Positions 36,884 to 43,105 of a stretch of DNA of 64,000 bases are shown here, in pieces. The notes under the pieces are model-generated. The model ran no database searches. It was not told the DNA's origin and saw nothing but the letters and a program-made list of their open reading frames with translations. Source of the DNA: Thalassospira marina (lineage in GTDB: Bacteria; Pseudomonadota; Alphaproteobacteria; Rhodospirillales; Thalassospiraceae); contig NZ_CP024199.1 in the NCBI RefSeq assembly GCF_002844375.1, positions 694,001-758,000 of the forward strand, given 5' to 3'. A program made the translations under genes and the position numbers. Numbering within the stretch: the stretch's first letter is position 1; each line of letters begins with the position of its first letter.

Positions 36884-37387
36884 TCAGGCAAGGGTGGCGC
36901 GCAGCATCCAGGCTGCTTCTTCATGCACACCAATGCGTGCTGTCAGCATGTCTGCCGTGGTCGGATCATCGACGCTGTCGGCTTCTTTGACACTTTCACG
37001 CAGAAGCTTTGCCATCTTTTCATGGTCTTCGATCAGTTCGCGCACCATTTCATCGGTGCTGAGAAGTTCGGTTTCGTCCGTAATCACGGATTTTTTCATC
37101 ATGGTCGAAAGACCGGTCGGTGCATTAAAGCCGATGGCACGAATGCGTTCTGCCATGTCGTCATTGGCGGTGTGCAGGTCTTCGTACTGTTCTTCGGTCA
37201 TTTTATGCAGGGAATAAAAGTTGGGCCCCACAACATTCCAGTGCACGCCACGCACCTTGCCATACAGCACGTGCGAGGAGGCGACGATCTGGGTCAGCAT
37301 TTCCGCCAGCTTGCGGCGGTCCTTGCGTTCGACACCGGTTTCGATCGGCAATTCCTTGGCGACGGTCTGCATATTGCTCTGAGCCAT
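36884..37387 (-). CDS. dps: DNA protection during starvation protein (Dps/ferritin-like)
   Basis: The 167-residue four-helix ferritin-like protein has the Dps ferroxidase pattern VRGVHWNVVGPNFYSLH and the following DDMAERIRAIG, with ILxHEEAAW near the end (RIGVHEEAAWMLRA). Dps dodecamers oxidise and store iron with H2O2 and shield DNA in stress. ATG 37387 has AGGAG upstream. A textbook GGAAC-N16-CGTT promoter precedes it, so it belongs to the general stress regulon. Confidence 0.95.
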   Translation of the reverse strand: MAQSNMQTVAKELPIETGVERKDRRKLAEMLTQIVASSHVLYGKVRGVHWNVVGPNFYSLHKMTEEQYEDLHTANDDMAERIRAIGFNAPTGLSTMMKKSVITDETELLSTDEMVRELIEDHEKMAKLLRESVKEADSVDDPTTADMLTARIGVHEEAAWMLRATLA

Positions 37388-37448
37388 TGTTAACTCCTGA
37401 TTTTCTTATTAACAGTTCGTTCAAAGTAAGATGAACGATTGCCATAGG

Positions 37449-37473
37449 AACGCGCGCACGAGAGGGAAGTTCC
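37449..37473 (-). promoter_or_regulatory. EcfG-type general-stress promoter of dps
   Basis: On the minus strand GGAAC (37473-37469) and CGTT (37452-37449) are separated by exactly 16 bases, the consensus for alphaproteobacterial EcfG sigma factors. It lies about 60 bases before the dps start. Confidence 0.85.
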
Positions 37474-37496
37474 ATTTAAATAAATAACGAAAAACG

Positions 37497-37521
37497 GGAA
37501 CATCATCTTTCCCATGTCGTT
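37497..37521 (+). promoter_or_regulatory. EcfG-type general-stress promoter of the acidic secreted protein
   Basis: GGAAC (37497-37501), 16 bases, CGTT (37518-37521), 58 bases before ATG 37580. It mirrors the dps promoter 24 bases away on the other strand. A poorer match, GGAAC-N16-AGTT, also occurs at 37447-37471. Confidence 0.85.
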
Positions 37522-37560
37522 ATCAGGGGCAAGCAACGTCAAATAAAGGCGTCGCTCTTA

Positions 37561-37582
37561 ACAAAAAATGGAGGTTGTGATG
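37561..37582 (+). repeat. Translation-initiation leader shared with the ECF sigma gene (copy 1)
   Basis: The 22 bases ending in the ATG of this gene match 39427-39448, which end in the ATG of the ECF sigma gene, at 21 positions; the core is GGAGGTTGTGATG after an A run. The two genes are otherwise unrelated. Confidence 0.8.
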
Positions 37583-38029
37583 CTTGCTAAGGCAATGTTG
37601 ATGGCTGGTACTATTATGGTTTCTTCGGCTGTTATGATTCCGGCGTATGCAGATTCTGCCAATACGATGAAAACGGATGATGCCATCGAAGCCGATGCGA
37701 CCCAGATGAAGAACGAAGCCAAAGACGAATATGAAGATGCCAAGGATTATTCGTACGAGCAGAAAGAAGATTTCATGGACTGGGCAAAGTCCAAGTCCGA
37801 GGCACTGGGCGATAAATACGACGAGATGAAGGAATCCGCCGCTGACAATAGCAGCGATGCCATGGATGCCATGTCGGAAGCCTGGGAAGATGCCAAGGAC
37901 AATCTGAGCGAGGCAATGGATGACGTTCAGGATGCATCGGCCGAAACATGGGAAGATGTGAAGGCTGAAACCGTTGCGGCCCTGAACAAGGCACAGAATG
38001 CACTCGACGACGAGCATGACGCTCAGTAA
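37580..38029 (+). CDS. Secreted acidic helical stress protein (LEA/apolipoprotein-like)
   Basis: The 149-residue product has a signal peptide (cleavage near ...PAYADS). The mature part is almost entirely charged helix, rich in D, E, K and A, with repeated units such as AWEDAKDNLSEAMDDVQD and TWEDVKAE, and no cysteine. I recognise no named family; the amphipathic 11-residue-like periodicity recalls LEA or apolipoprotein-like stress proteins acting in the periplasm. An EcfG-type promoter and a consensus GGAGG drive it. ATG 37568 upstream is in frame but lacks a ribosome-binding site. Confidence 0.75.
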   Translation: MLAKAMLMAGTIMVSSAVMIPAYADSANTMKTDDAIEADATQMKNEAKDEYEDAKDYSYEQKEDFMDWAKSKSEALGDKYDEMKESAADNSSDAMDAMSEAWEDAKDNLSEAMDDVQDASAETWEDVKAETVAALNKAQNALDDEHDAQ

Positions 38030-38073
38030 CAGACATCACAACCTGCCTGGGCGTGAGTAAGTCCACGGGTGCT

Positions 38074-38114
38074 ACGGCCCGCCTCAGCTTCCTGGGGCGG
38101 GCCGTTTTATTTTG
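38074..38114 (+). terminator. Rho-independent terminator
   Basis: A 10-bp stem ACGGCCCGCC/GGCGGGCCGT (38074-38083 with 38096-38105) is followed by TTTTATTTT. Confidence 0.9.
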
Positions 38115-38186
38115 ATTGTTTGGTCTTGCGGCAATAAAGGCCGGTCAAACACACATTTCCACAATAAAGAACACAGCAGGTCGCCA

Positions 38187-38798
38187 ATGAATTACGATCA
38201 GCGGGATAATAATGAAACTGTGGCCGGGATTGAGGCCCAATCAAACGCGCCGGGCTGGTGGCAGCGTTTGCGCCGCCCGCTTGTTGCGCTGGCTGCCGGG
38301 AAACGCGGTTTGACCGGGATCGGTATGGCGTCGTTTCTTGAAACCACCATTATTCCGATACCGGTTGAATTCATTATTGCGCCCTTGATGGCCATATCGC
38401 GCAAACGCGGCATGCAAATTGCCACCGTAACCCTGATTGGCAGTGTTGCGGGGGCTATTGTGCTTTATTTACTGGCCTGGGGCGTGTTTGACGATGCCGT
38501 CACCCCGTTTCTGGACTGGACACACGGGCACGATGAATTCGCCGAGCTCAAGGATCGGTTCCAGGAGGGCGGATTCTGGCTTGTCTTTATAATAAGTGTC
38601 ACGCCAGCCCCCATGCAGCTTGCGGCATTGGCTGCAGGGGCAACAGATTATCCATTCTGGCTGTTTTTTATCGCGATTCTTCTGTCCCGGGCGATTCGAT
38701 ATTACGGACTTTTCGCGATTGTCCGTCTACTTGGCGCGGGCTATGTGCATTATTTTGCTGGTCGTAAGTCCAAACAGGGCAGGACGGTGGCAAAATAG
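38187..38798 (+). CDS. YqaA/DedA-like VTT-domain membrane protein
   Basis: The 203-residue protein has about four hydrophobic segments and the VTT/SNARE-associated pattern: a reentrant SFLETTIIPIPVEFIIAPL near the start and SVTPAPMQLAALAAGATDYPFW later. YqaA/DedA proteins are inner-membrane proteins linked to lipid scrambling or flipping. The start is ATG 38187; the frame is open from 38112 but that part overlaps the preceding terminator. Confidence 0.82.
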   Translation: MNYDQRDNNETVAGIEAQSNAPGWWQRLRRPLVALAAGKRGLTGIGMASFLETTIIPIPVEFIIAPLMAISRKRGMQIATVTLIGSVAGAIVLYLLAWGVFDDAVTPFLDWTHGHDEFAELKDRFQEGGFWLVFIISVTPAPMQLAALAAGATDYPFWLFFIAILLSRAIRYYGLFAIVRLLGAGYVHYFAGRKSKQGRTVAK

Positions 38799-38849
38799 CG
38801 TCTGAAAGCTGCAAATATTGAAGCGAAGAATTGTTTTCTTCTTGAAATA

Positions 38850-38884
38850 AAAACGCCCGGCAACTTTTTTCCGGGCGTTTTTTG
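38850..38884. terminator. Bidirectional terminator
   Basis: An 11-bp stem AAAACGCCCGG/CCGGGCGTTTT (38850-38860 with 38871-38881) has T runs in both orientations, serving the YqaA-like gene and the convergent ribbon-helix-helix gene. Confidence 0.92.
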
Positions 38885-38888
38885 GTCG

Positions 38889-39098
38889 TTATTCCGCTTC
38901 GATGCGGAAATCAGTGGTCGTTTTACCCTCGACTTCGGGTGCTTCAACGTCCTCAGAGATCAGACCACGGCGGATTAATTCACGGATCGCAGCTGCCCGT
39001 GTGGGCATTCTGTGCTCGAAACGCCAATCATCGATCACCTTCAGCTCGTCGTCATCCAACATAATTTGGAGCTTCTCGGTCCGTTTGGTGGTGGGCAC
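38889..39098 (-). CDS. Ribbon-helix-helix (CopG-like) DNA-binding protein
   Basis: The 69-residue product starts with GTG and has AAGGAG seven bases upstream. It has the RHH layout: a short strand (EKLQIMLDDDELKVIDDW) and two helices (TRAAAIRELIRRGL), then an acidic tail. It may be an antitoxin-like or stand-alone regulator; no toxin gene is beside it. The 347 bases between it and the sigma gene are AT-rich. Confidence 0.7.
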   Translation of the reverse strand: MPTTKRTEKLQIMLDDDELKVIDDWRFEHRMPTRAAAIRELIRRGLISEDVEAPEVEGKTTTDFRIEAE

Positions 39099-39317
39099 TT
39101 TGTGCTCCTTTGCTCATCCGCGTCCTTATAGGGTGCCGCGGAAACCGTTGATATTCGTTGGTTTCAGAAATTTTTGAGTAAGTGACGTTACCGCTGTTTT
39201 CTCCGTAACTCAACCACAATACTGAAATTCCTGAGAATACGGACGTTCATCAATATGCGTAAAGTAATCAAAGTGAATAACGTATGTATTGTGATGATGT
39301 TATTGAGAGTGATGATG

Positions 39318-39346
39318 TTAATCACCATGAGTTAGTTGTTTATACT
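39318..39346 (+). promoter_or_regulatory. Possible promoter of the ECF sigma operon
   Basis: A good -10 TATACT (39341-39346) lies 17 bases after a poor -35 TTAATC (39318-39323), about 100 bases before the sigma start codon. No GGAAC-N16-CGTT motif is present in 39099-39445, so the sigma factor does not appear to use an EcfG promoter for itself. Confidence 0.35.
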
Positions 39347-39426
39347 GTGTATTGGGAGTGTGTTGATGTAGTGAAGTATACGAAATTACTTGGAATATCT
39401 CTGAGTTTTGTTAGGTTGGGTCATCA

Positions 39427-39448
39427 ACAAAAAACGGAGGTTGTGATG
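39427..39448 (+). repeat. Translation-initiation leader shared with the acidic stress protein gene (copy 2)
   Basis: Matches 37561-37582 at 21 of 22 positions, including the ribosome-binding site GGAGG and the start codon. Confidence 0.8.
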
Positions 39449-39973
39449 TCGGGCCAGGTAATGAATGAAATTGAAGATCATGTTCCAGCACTGCGTCGTC
39501 ATGCTTATCGACTGACTGGTACTCAGGATCGTGCGAACGATCTCGTTCAAGACACCCTGCTTAAAGCTATTAGCAAACAGGACAAGTTCGAGGAAGGCAC
39601 CAGCCTGAAAGCATGGTTGCACCGGATCCTGTTCAATACGTTTATTTCTGAAGTGCGCCGTGCCAAGACCCGTGGTCATCATGTCGACTGGGATGATCTT
39701 GGTGATGTCTACGGACATGGCAGCAACCAGATGGCACGTTTGCAGCTTCGCGATGCAGACCGCGTTCTCGAAGAGCTTCCCGAGCAGGAGCGTCAGGCCA
39801 TTCTTCTGACCACTGTAGACGAAATGTCCTATCAGGACGCCGCCGAGTTCATGAATGTTGAAATTGGCACAGTAAAATCACGTGTAGGCCGTGCACGCCG
39901 CAAGTTGCGTGGCATGGTTGGTCAAATTGAAGCACGTGAACACGTATCTCGCTTTGTATCGGAGGCAAGTTAA
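39446..39973 (+). CDS. ECF-family RNA polymerase sigma factor
   Basis: The 175-residue sigma factor has region 2 (HAYRLTGTQDRANDLVQDTLLKAI ... LKAWLHRILFNTFISEVRR, about 15-72) and region 4 (LEELPEQERQAILLTTVDEMSYQDAAEFMNVEIGTVKSRVGRARRKL, about 105-155), with no extra domains. The pattern GTSLKAWLHRILFNTFISE is close to EcfG-type (ECF15) sigma factors, but no PhyR or NepR gene is nearby, so that identity is unproven. ATG 39446 follows a consensus CGGAGG. The stop codon overlaps the next start by one base. Confidence 0.9.
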   Translation: MSGQVMNEIEDHVPALRRHAYRLTGTQDRANDLVQDTLLKAISKQDKFEEGTSLKAWLHRILFNTFISEVRRAKTRGHHVDWDDLGDVYGHGSNQMARLQLRDADRVLEELPEQERQAILLTTVDEMSYQDAAEFMNVEIGTVKSRVGRARRKLRGMVGQIEAREHVSRFVSEAS

Positions 39974-40215
39974 TGGCAGCAATTCTTGCTATCTATGGCA
40001 GGGAAGACATTCTGAATTATGTACATGGCAAGATCGAAACGGATGCTGACAAGCACGAAATCGAACAGCTTGTCCAAAGTGACCCAATGGCAGCCAAAAC
40101 GATCATCGATATTGAAAAAGGTCACGTGAGCGACACAAATATGGTCGACTTTCTTCAATATCGCCGCGTACAAAGATTGAAGAGGTTAGCCAAGTCTGTT
40201 GGCTTGCTTCACTAG
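39973..40215 (+). CDS. Putative small soluble anti-sigma protein
   Basis: The 80-residue protein is coupled to the sigma gene by a TAATG junction. The segment ILNYVHGKIETDADKHEIEQLVQSDPMAAKTIIDIE resembles the N-terminal helical part of anti-sigma factors (pattern ...YVDGEL...IE..L..DP.A...), but there is no zinc motif, no transmembrane helix and no resemblance to NepR. Function is inferred from position and this weak pattern. Its last codons form a hairpin in the mRNA (AGCCAA/TTGGCT), directly before the repeated 3' element. Confidence 0.6.
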   Translation: MAAILAIYGREDILNYVHGKIETDADKHEIEQLVQSDPMAAKTIIDIEKGHVSDTNMVDFLQYRRVQRLKRLAKSVGLLH

Positions 40216-40226
40216 ACTACCACACA

Positions 40227-40309
40227 CGGGATTGTCATCTTTTCCCTCAACGTCTTTTTTGTTCAATCCCGAATTGGGCCGGTTCTTTTACAAGGACCGG
40301 CCTCTTTTT
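40227..40309 (+). ncRNA. 3' UTR element and terminator of the sigma operon (paralogue of the sRNA downstream)
   Basis: Bases 40227-40256 match 40964-40993 at 26 of 30 positions without gaps, including TCTTTT and CCTCAACGTCTT. A terminator follows: a 9-bp stem with one G-U pair (40277-40285 with 40294-40302) and a T run 40303-40309. The copy could be released from the mRNA as a 3'-UTR-derived small RNA. Bases 40310-40870 beyond it are AT-rich and show no gene. Confidence 0.55.
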
Positions 40310-40878
40310 ACTTAAAAATTTATTTGATAGTTCAAAATTTGTCGATTTAACAAGGTTTTAGCGCGTATTTTGTAGTGTTGTTTCTACTTTTTAGACGTTG
40401 CGACTCGGGCCCTGAAAGTTTCGGTTTATCGACGAATCGCAAATTACGTCAAACATAATCGAAAGTATATGGTGGTTAATCTTTTAGCTGGGTTTTTGCC
40501 GCTGCGACCCATGGTTGAATGACCGTGTTGCCGGACAGATTTGTCGCGATGGTGAAATGACGCGGCATCATGTTGCGAGAGTGTGATTGCCGGTCAGTTA
40601 TTCTTCGTTATCTGTCTTCCCGGCTTTTACCCGTTTTACAAAGTGATTGCCTGCTTTCTTGCGTATCTCTGTATCACAATGTGAAAGCTGCTTGCCGGTT
40701 ACACGCACGATTGGCACGCCTTGGTTTATCAAGGTGACCGCAGGCGCGTTGCAGCCGGTTCTTTTGGTGCGCCTGGGTGAAATAGCGTCCCTGCACGGTC
40801 CTATCGGCGGGGGATGGATCAAAACTGTGATGAATTTGTTGCAAACGCGAAAACAGCACGTCTGGAACGTTTACAGGC

Positions 40879-40907
40879 TTGCGTTCCGCTGCGTTTTCAC
40901 GTATTTA
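40879..40907 (+). promoter_or_regulatory. Putative promoter of the intergenic small RNA
   Basis: TTGCGT (40879-40884) and TATTTA (40902-40907) are 17 bases apart, which would place the start of transcription near 40913, at the foot of the first hairpin. Confidence 0.4.
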
Positions 40908-40910
40908 AAA

Positions 40911-40935
40911 CAAATGACCAGTAGTCATTTATTGG
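40911..40935 (+). repeat. 25-base palindromic repeat, copy 1
   Basis: Contains AAATGAC-CAGTA-GTCATTT (40912-40930). Matches 41157-41181 at 21 of 25 positions. It could be the 5' hairpin of the small RNA or an operator overlapping its start. Confidence 0.65.
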
Positions 40936-41040
40936 TTTTCGGCAAGTGTGCCTCTTGCCGAACCGGGGTTGTGGTCTTTTTCCTCAACGTCTTATCAGCC
41001 CCTTTCTTGGGTCGGTGCTTTTGCCCCGACCCCTTTTTTT
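40912..41040 (+). ncRNA. Candidate small RNA with intrinsic terminator
   Basis: About 129 nt with a small-RNA layout: hairpin 1 (40912-40918 with 40924-40930), hairpin 2 (perfect 9-bp stem 40938-40946 with 40954-40962), a pyrimidine-rich single strand with TCTTTTTCCTCAACGTCTT (40975-40993), and a terminator (7-bp stem 41009-41015 with 41026-41032, seven Ts 41034-41040). There is no supported coding sequence here; the open frame 40647-41243 across it is Cys/Pro-rich and has no family. The CCTC within the single strand could pair with Shine-Dalgarno sequences. Confidence 0.6.
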
Positions 41041-41156
41041 GCCTGCATCCCAGCCCGCCTTCTCCTTTTGCGTCGTGCCATCCTGGCGTTGTACGTTGGC
41101 TTAGCCGTTTGTGTGCGCATGATATTGGGGCGGTGTTTGGCGGCTTCAAGATGATG

Positions 41157-41181
41157 CATATGACCATTGGTCATTTAATGG
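41157..41181 (+). repeat. 25-base palindromic repeat, copy 2
   Basis: Contains the perfect 7-1-7 palindrome ATGACCATTGGTCAT (41159-41173); 21 of 25 bases match 40911-40935. No gene start is near, so an operator role is less obvious here. Confidence 0.65.
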
Positions 41182-41343
41182 TGCTTTTTTGCAGGTCGGC
41201 GGAATGCCGGCGATCATGCTCCTGCTTTGTGCGATTGCGTTGATCCGGGCATTGAACCAATCTGGCACCTGCTAATCACTGATATCCCAGTCTCTTTTCC
41301 CGAATTGGGGAAAACTGTCATTTGGAATTTTTGAAAATAGCGG

Positions 41344-41390
41344 GCACACTTGCACGATTGGGTACGTCCAATCGTGCGGAATTGTGCGCA
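41344..41390. other. Long hairpin upstream of amn
   Basis: A perfect 10-bp stem (41352-41361 with 41368-41377, loop GTACGT) is extended by GCACA/TTGTGC outer arms. A second hairpin TTTTCCC/GGGAAAA lies about 50 bases earlier. Both precede the AMP nucleosidase gene, without a T run, so they may be regulatory rather than terminators. Confidence 0.5.
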
Positions 41391-41533
41391 TTTCAGCCCC
41401 GCCTGCAGCCCGTAAATGATGCGGGCGCGGGGGAAATGCATTTCACGATTGCGCAATTGGGGGTTGCCAGAACCGGGTTGAGCGGTGATAAATCTCGCGC
41501 TCACAACCAAAAAAAATAAAAAGGAGCAATATC

Positions 41534-43003
41534 ATGGTATCCGGAATTCACGGATCGGTTCGCGATCTATTTGAATTTACCGATGCGGACAGGGCACTGG
41601 CCCGTATTCGCGATATTTACAATACCGGCGCAACGGCCGTTCGCGAAGCATTCACCCGTTTTGGCGATGGCCAGCAAACTTCACCCGTGCGCGCCTATTA
41701 CCCGTATCTTGGCATCGAGGTTCCGCCCGAAAAGCTGCATGTTGAAAGCACGCTTTCCTATGGGGCGCCGCGCGATCCGGGTGTTTATGGCACCACGCTG
41801 ACCCGTCCGGACCTGTTTGAGGAGTATTACCGCGAACAGATTGAACTTCTGCTGAAAAATCACGATGTCCCGGTTGTTGTCGGTGTGTCCGACCGGCCCA
41901 TTCCGGTGCCGTTTCTGGTGGAAACCGCGACCGATGCCATCGGCCCGACCGACATTCGCCAGTTGCAGATGACCTTTGACATGCCCGACCTGGCGCGGAC
42001 AGATGATGACATCGCCAATGGCGTGCATGTCCGCAATGGTGATGTGCCCAAGCCCCTGTCGCTGTTTTCGGGCGAACGGGTGGATTATTCGCTGGCACGT
42101 TTGCGTCACTACACCGCGACCCTGCCGGAACATTTCCAGAAATTCGTGCTGTTTACCAACTATCAGCGTTACGTTGATGAATTCATCGAATATGCCAAGG
42201 CACAACTGGAAGACCCCAAAAGCCCCTATGTCGCCTTTGTCGAGCCTGGACCGGCCGTTCATGTGCGCAAAAACGCGCCCAAGAAATGGCAGGCAGGGGG
42301 CGAAGCAGTAAAACAGCTGCCGCAAATGCCCTCGTACCACCTGATCCGGGAAGACGGGCTGGGTGTGACGCTGGTTAATATCGGGGTGGGGCCGTCAAAT
42401 GCGAAAACTGCAACCGACCATATCGCGGTACTACGCCCGCATTGCTGGCTGATGCTGGGCCATTGTGCCGGTTTGCGTCGCAGCCAGCTTCTGGGTGACT
42501 ATGTGCTGGCGCATGGTTATGTCCGTGATGACCATGTCCTGGATTCCGACCTGCCGCTTTGGATACCGGTCGCGCCGATTGCCGAGGTGCAGGTGGCACT
42601 GGCAGATTCCGTTGCCAAAATTACCGGCCTGACGGGCAAGGAAATGAAGGCGCGTATGCGCACCGGCACCGTTGCCACCACCGATAACCGCAACTGGGAA
42701 CTGCGTTACAGCGAATTGTTCGTGCGCCTTAACCAGGCCCGTGCGATTGCCGTGGATATGGAAAGTGCCACCATTGCCGCCAATGGTTTCCGTTTCCGTG
42801 TGCCATATGGCACGCTGTTGTGTGTTTCCGACAAACCGGTACATGGTGAATTGAAGCTGCCTGGTATGGCGAACAATTTCTATCGCCAGCGGATTGGCCA
42901 GCATCTTGAAATCGGCCTGCAGACCATCGAAACCCTGCGCGCCGAAGTTAACCAGCTTCATTCCCGCAAGCTGCGTTCGCTAGACGAGCCTGCTTTCCGG
43001 TAA
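41534..43003 (+). CDS. amn: AMP nucleosidase
   Basis: The 489-residue enzyme hydrolyses AMP to adenine and ribose 5-phosphate and helps set adenylate levels. It has the two-part Amn layout: an N-terminal regulatory domain (YYPYLGIEVP ... TLTRPDLFEEYYREQIELLL) and a C-terminal phosphorylase-fold domain with VNIGVGPSNAKTATDHIAVLRP, MLGHCAGLR and AVDMESATIAANG. AAGGAGC precedes ATG 41534. The gene stands alone between a structured 5' region and a strong terminator. Confidence 0.95.
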   Translation: MVSGIHGSVRDLFEFTDADRALARIRDIYNTGATAVREAFTRFGDGQQTSPVRAYYPYLGIEVPPEKLHVESTLSYGAPRDPGVYGTTLTRPDLFEEYYREQIELLLKNHDVPVVVGVSDRPIPVPFLVETATDAIGPTDIRQLQMTFDMPDLARTDDDIANGVHVRNGDVPKPLSLFSGERVDYSLARLRHYTATLPEHFQKFVLFTNYQRYVDEFIEYAKAQLEDPKSPYVAFVEPGPAVHVRKNAPKKWQAGGEAVKQLPQMPSYHLIREDGLGVTLVNIGVGPSNAKTATDHIAVLRPHCWLMLGHCAGLRRSQLLGDYVLAHGYVRDDHVLDSDLPLWIPVAPIAEVQVALADSVAKITGLTGKEMKARMRTGTVATTDNRNWELRYSELFVRLNQARAIAVDMESATIAANGFRFRVPYGTLLCVSDKPVHGELKLPGMANNFYRQRIGQHLEIGLQTIETLRAEVNQLHSRKLRSLDEPAFR

Positions 43004-43024
43004 TTCTTCTGTCCGCATAAATCA

Positions 43025-43080
43025 CAAAGCAAAGGCCCCGTCGGATGCTTCTGGCGGGGCCTTTGCTTTGAATATTTTGT
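43025..43080. terminator. Terminator after amn, probably bidirectional
   Basis: A perfect 15-bp stem (43025-43039 with 43056-43070) encloses 16 bases and is followed by AATATTTTGTTTT. It also closes the convergent serine hydrolase gene. Confidence 0.9.
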
Positions 43081-43105
43081 TTTATTTGGTAACGGGGCGT
43101 TTTAC

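Noticed and set aside
38889..39098. Ribbon-helix-helix gene as half of a toxin-antitoxin pair
   Set aside because: No toxin-like gene is adjacent on either side; it is convergent with a VTT membrane protein and separated from the sigma gene by 347 bases.
39099..39445. EcfG-type autoregulatory promoter of the ECF sigma gene
   Set aside because: No GGAAC with CGTT at the right distance; only a sigma-70-like -10 was found.
40598..40822. 74-residue minus-strand open frame
   Set aside because: No family resemblance and no supporting ribosome-binding site or neighbour; polar tail alone is not evidence.
40861..40895. GGAAC followed by two CGTT motifs upstream of the small RNA, as an EcfG promoter
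   Set aside because: Spacings are 13 and 23 bases instead of 16-17.
40647..41243. 198-residue plus-strand open frame in the gene-free region
   Set aside because: Composition is Cys/Pro/Phe-rich without a recognisable fold or ribosome-binding site, and it runs across the candidate small RNA and its terminator.
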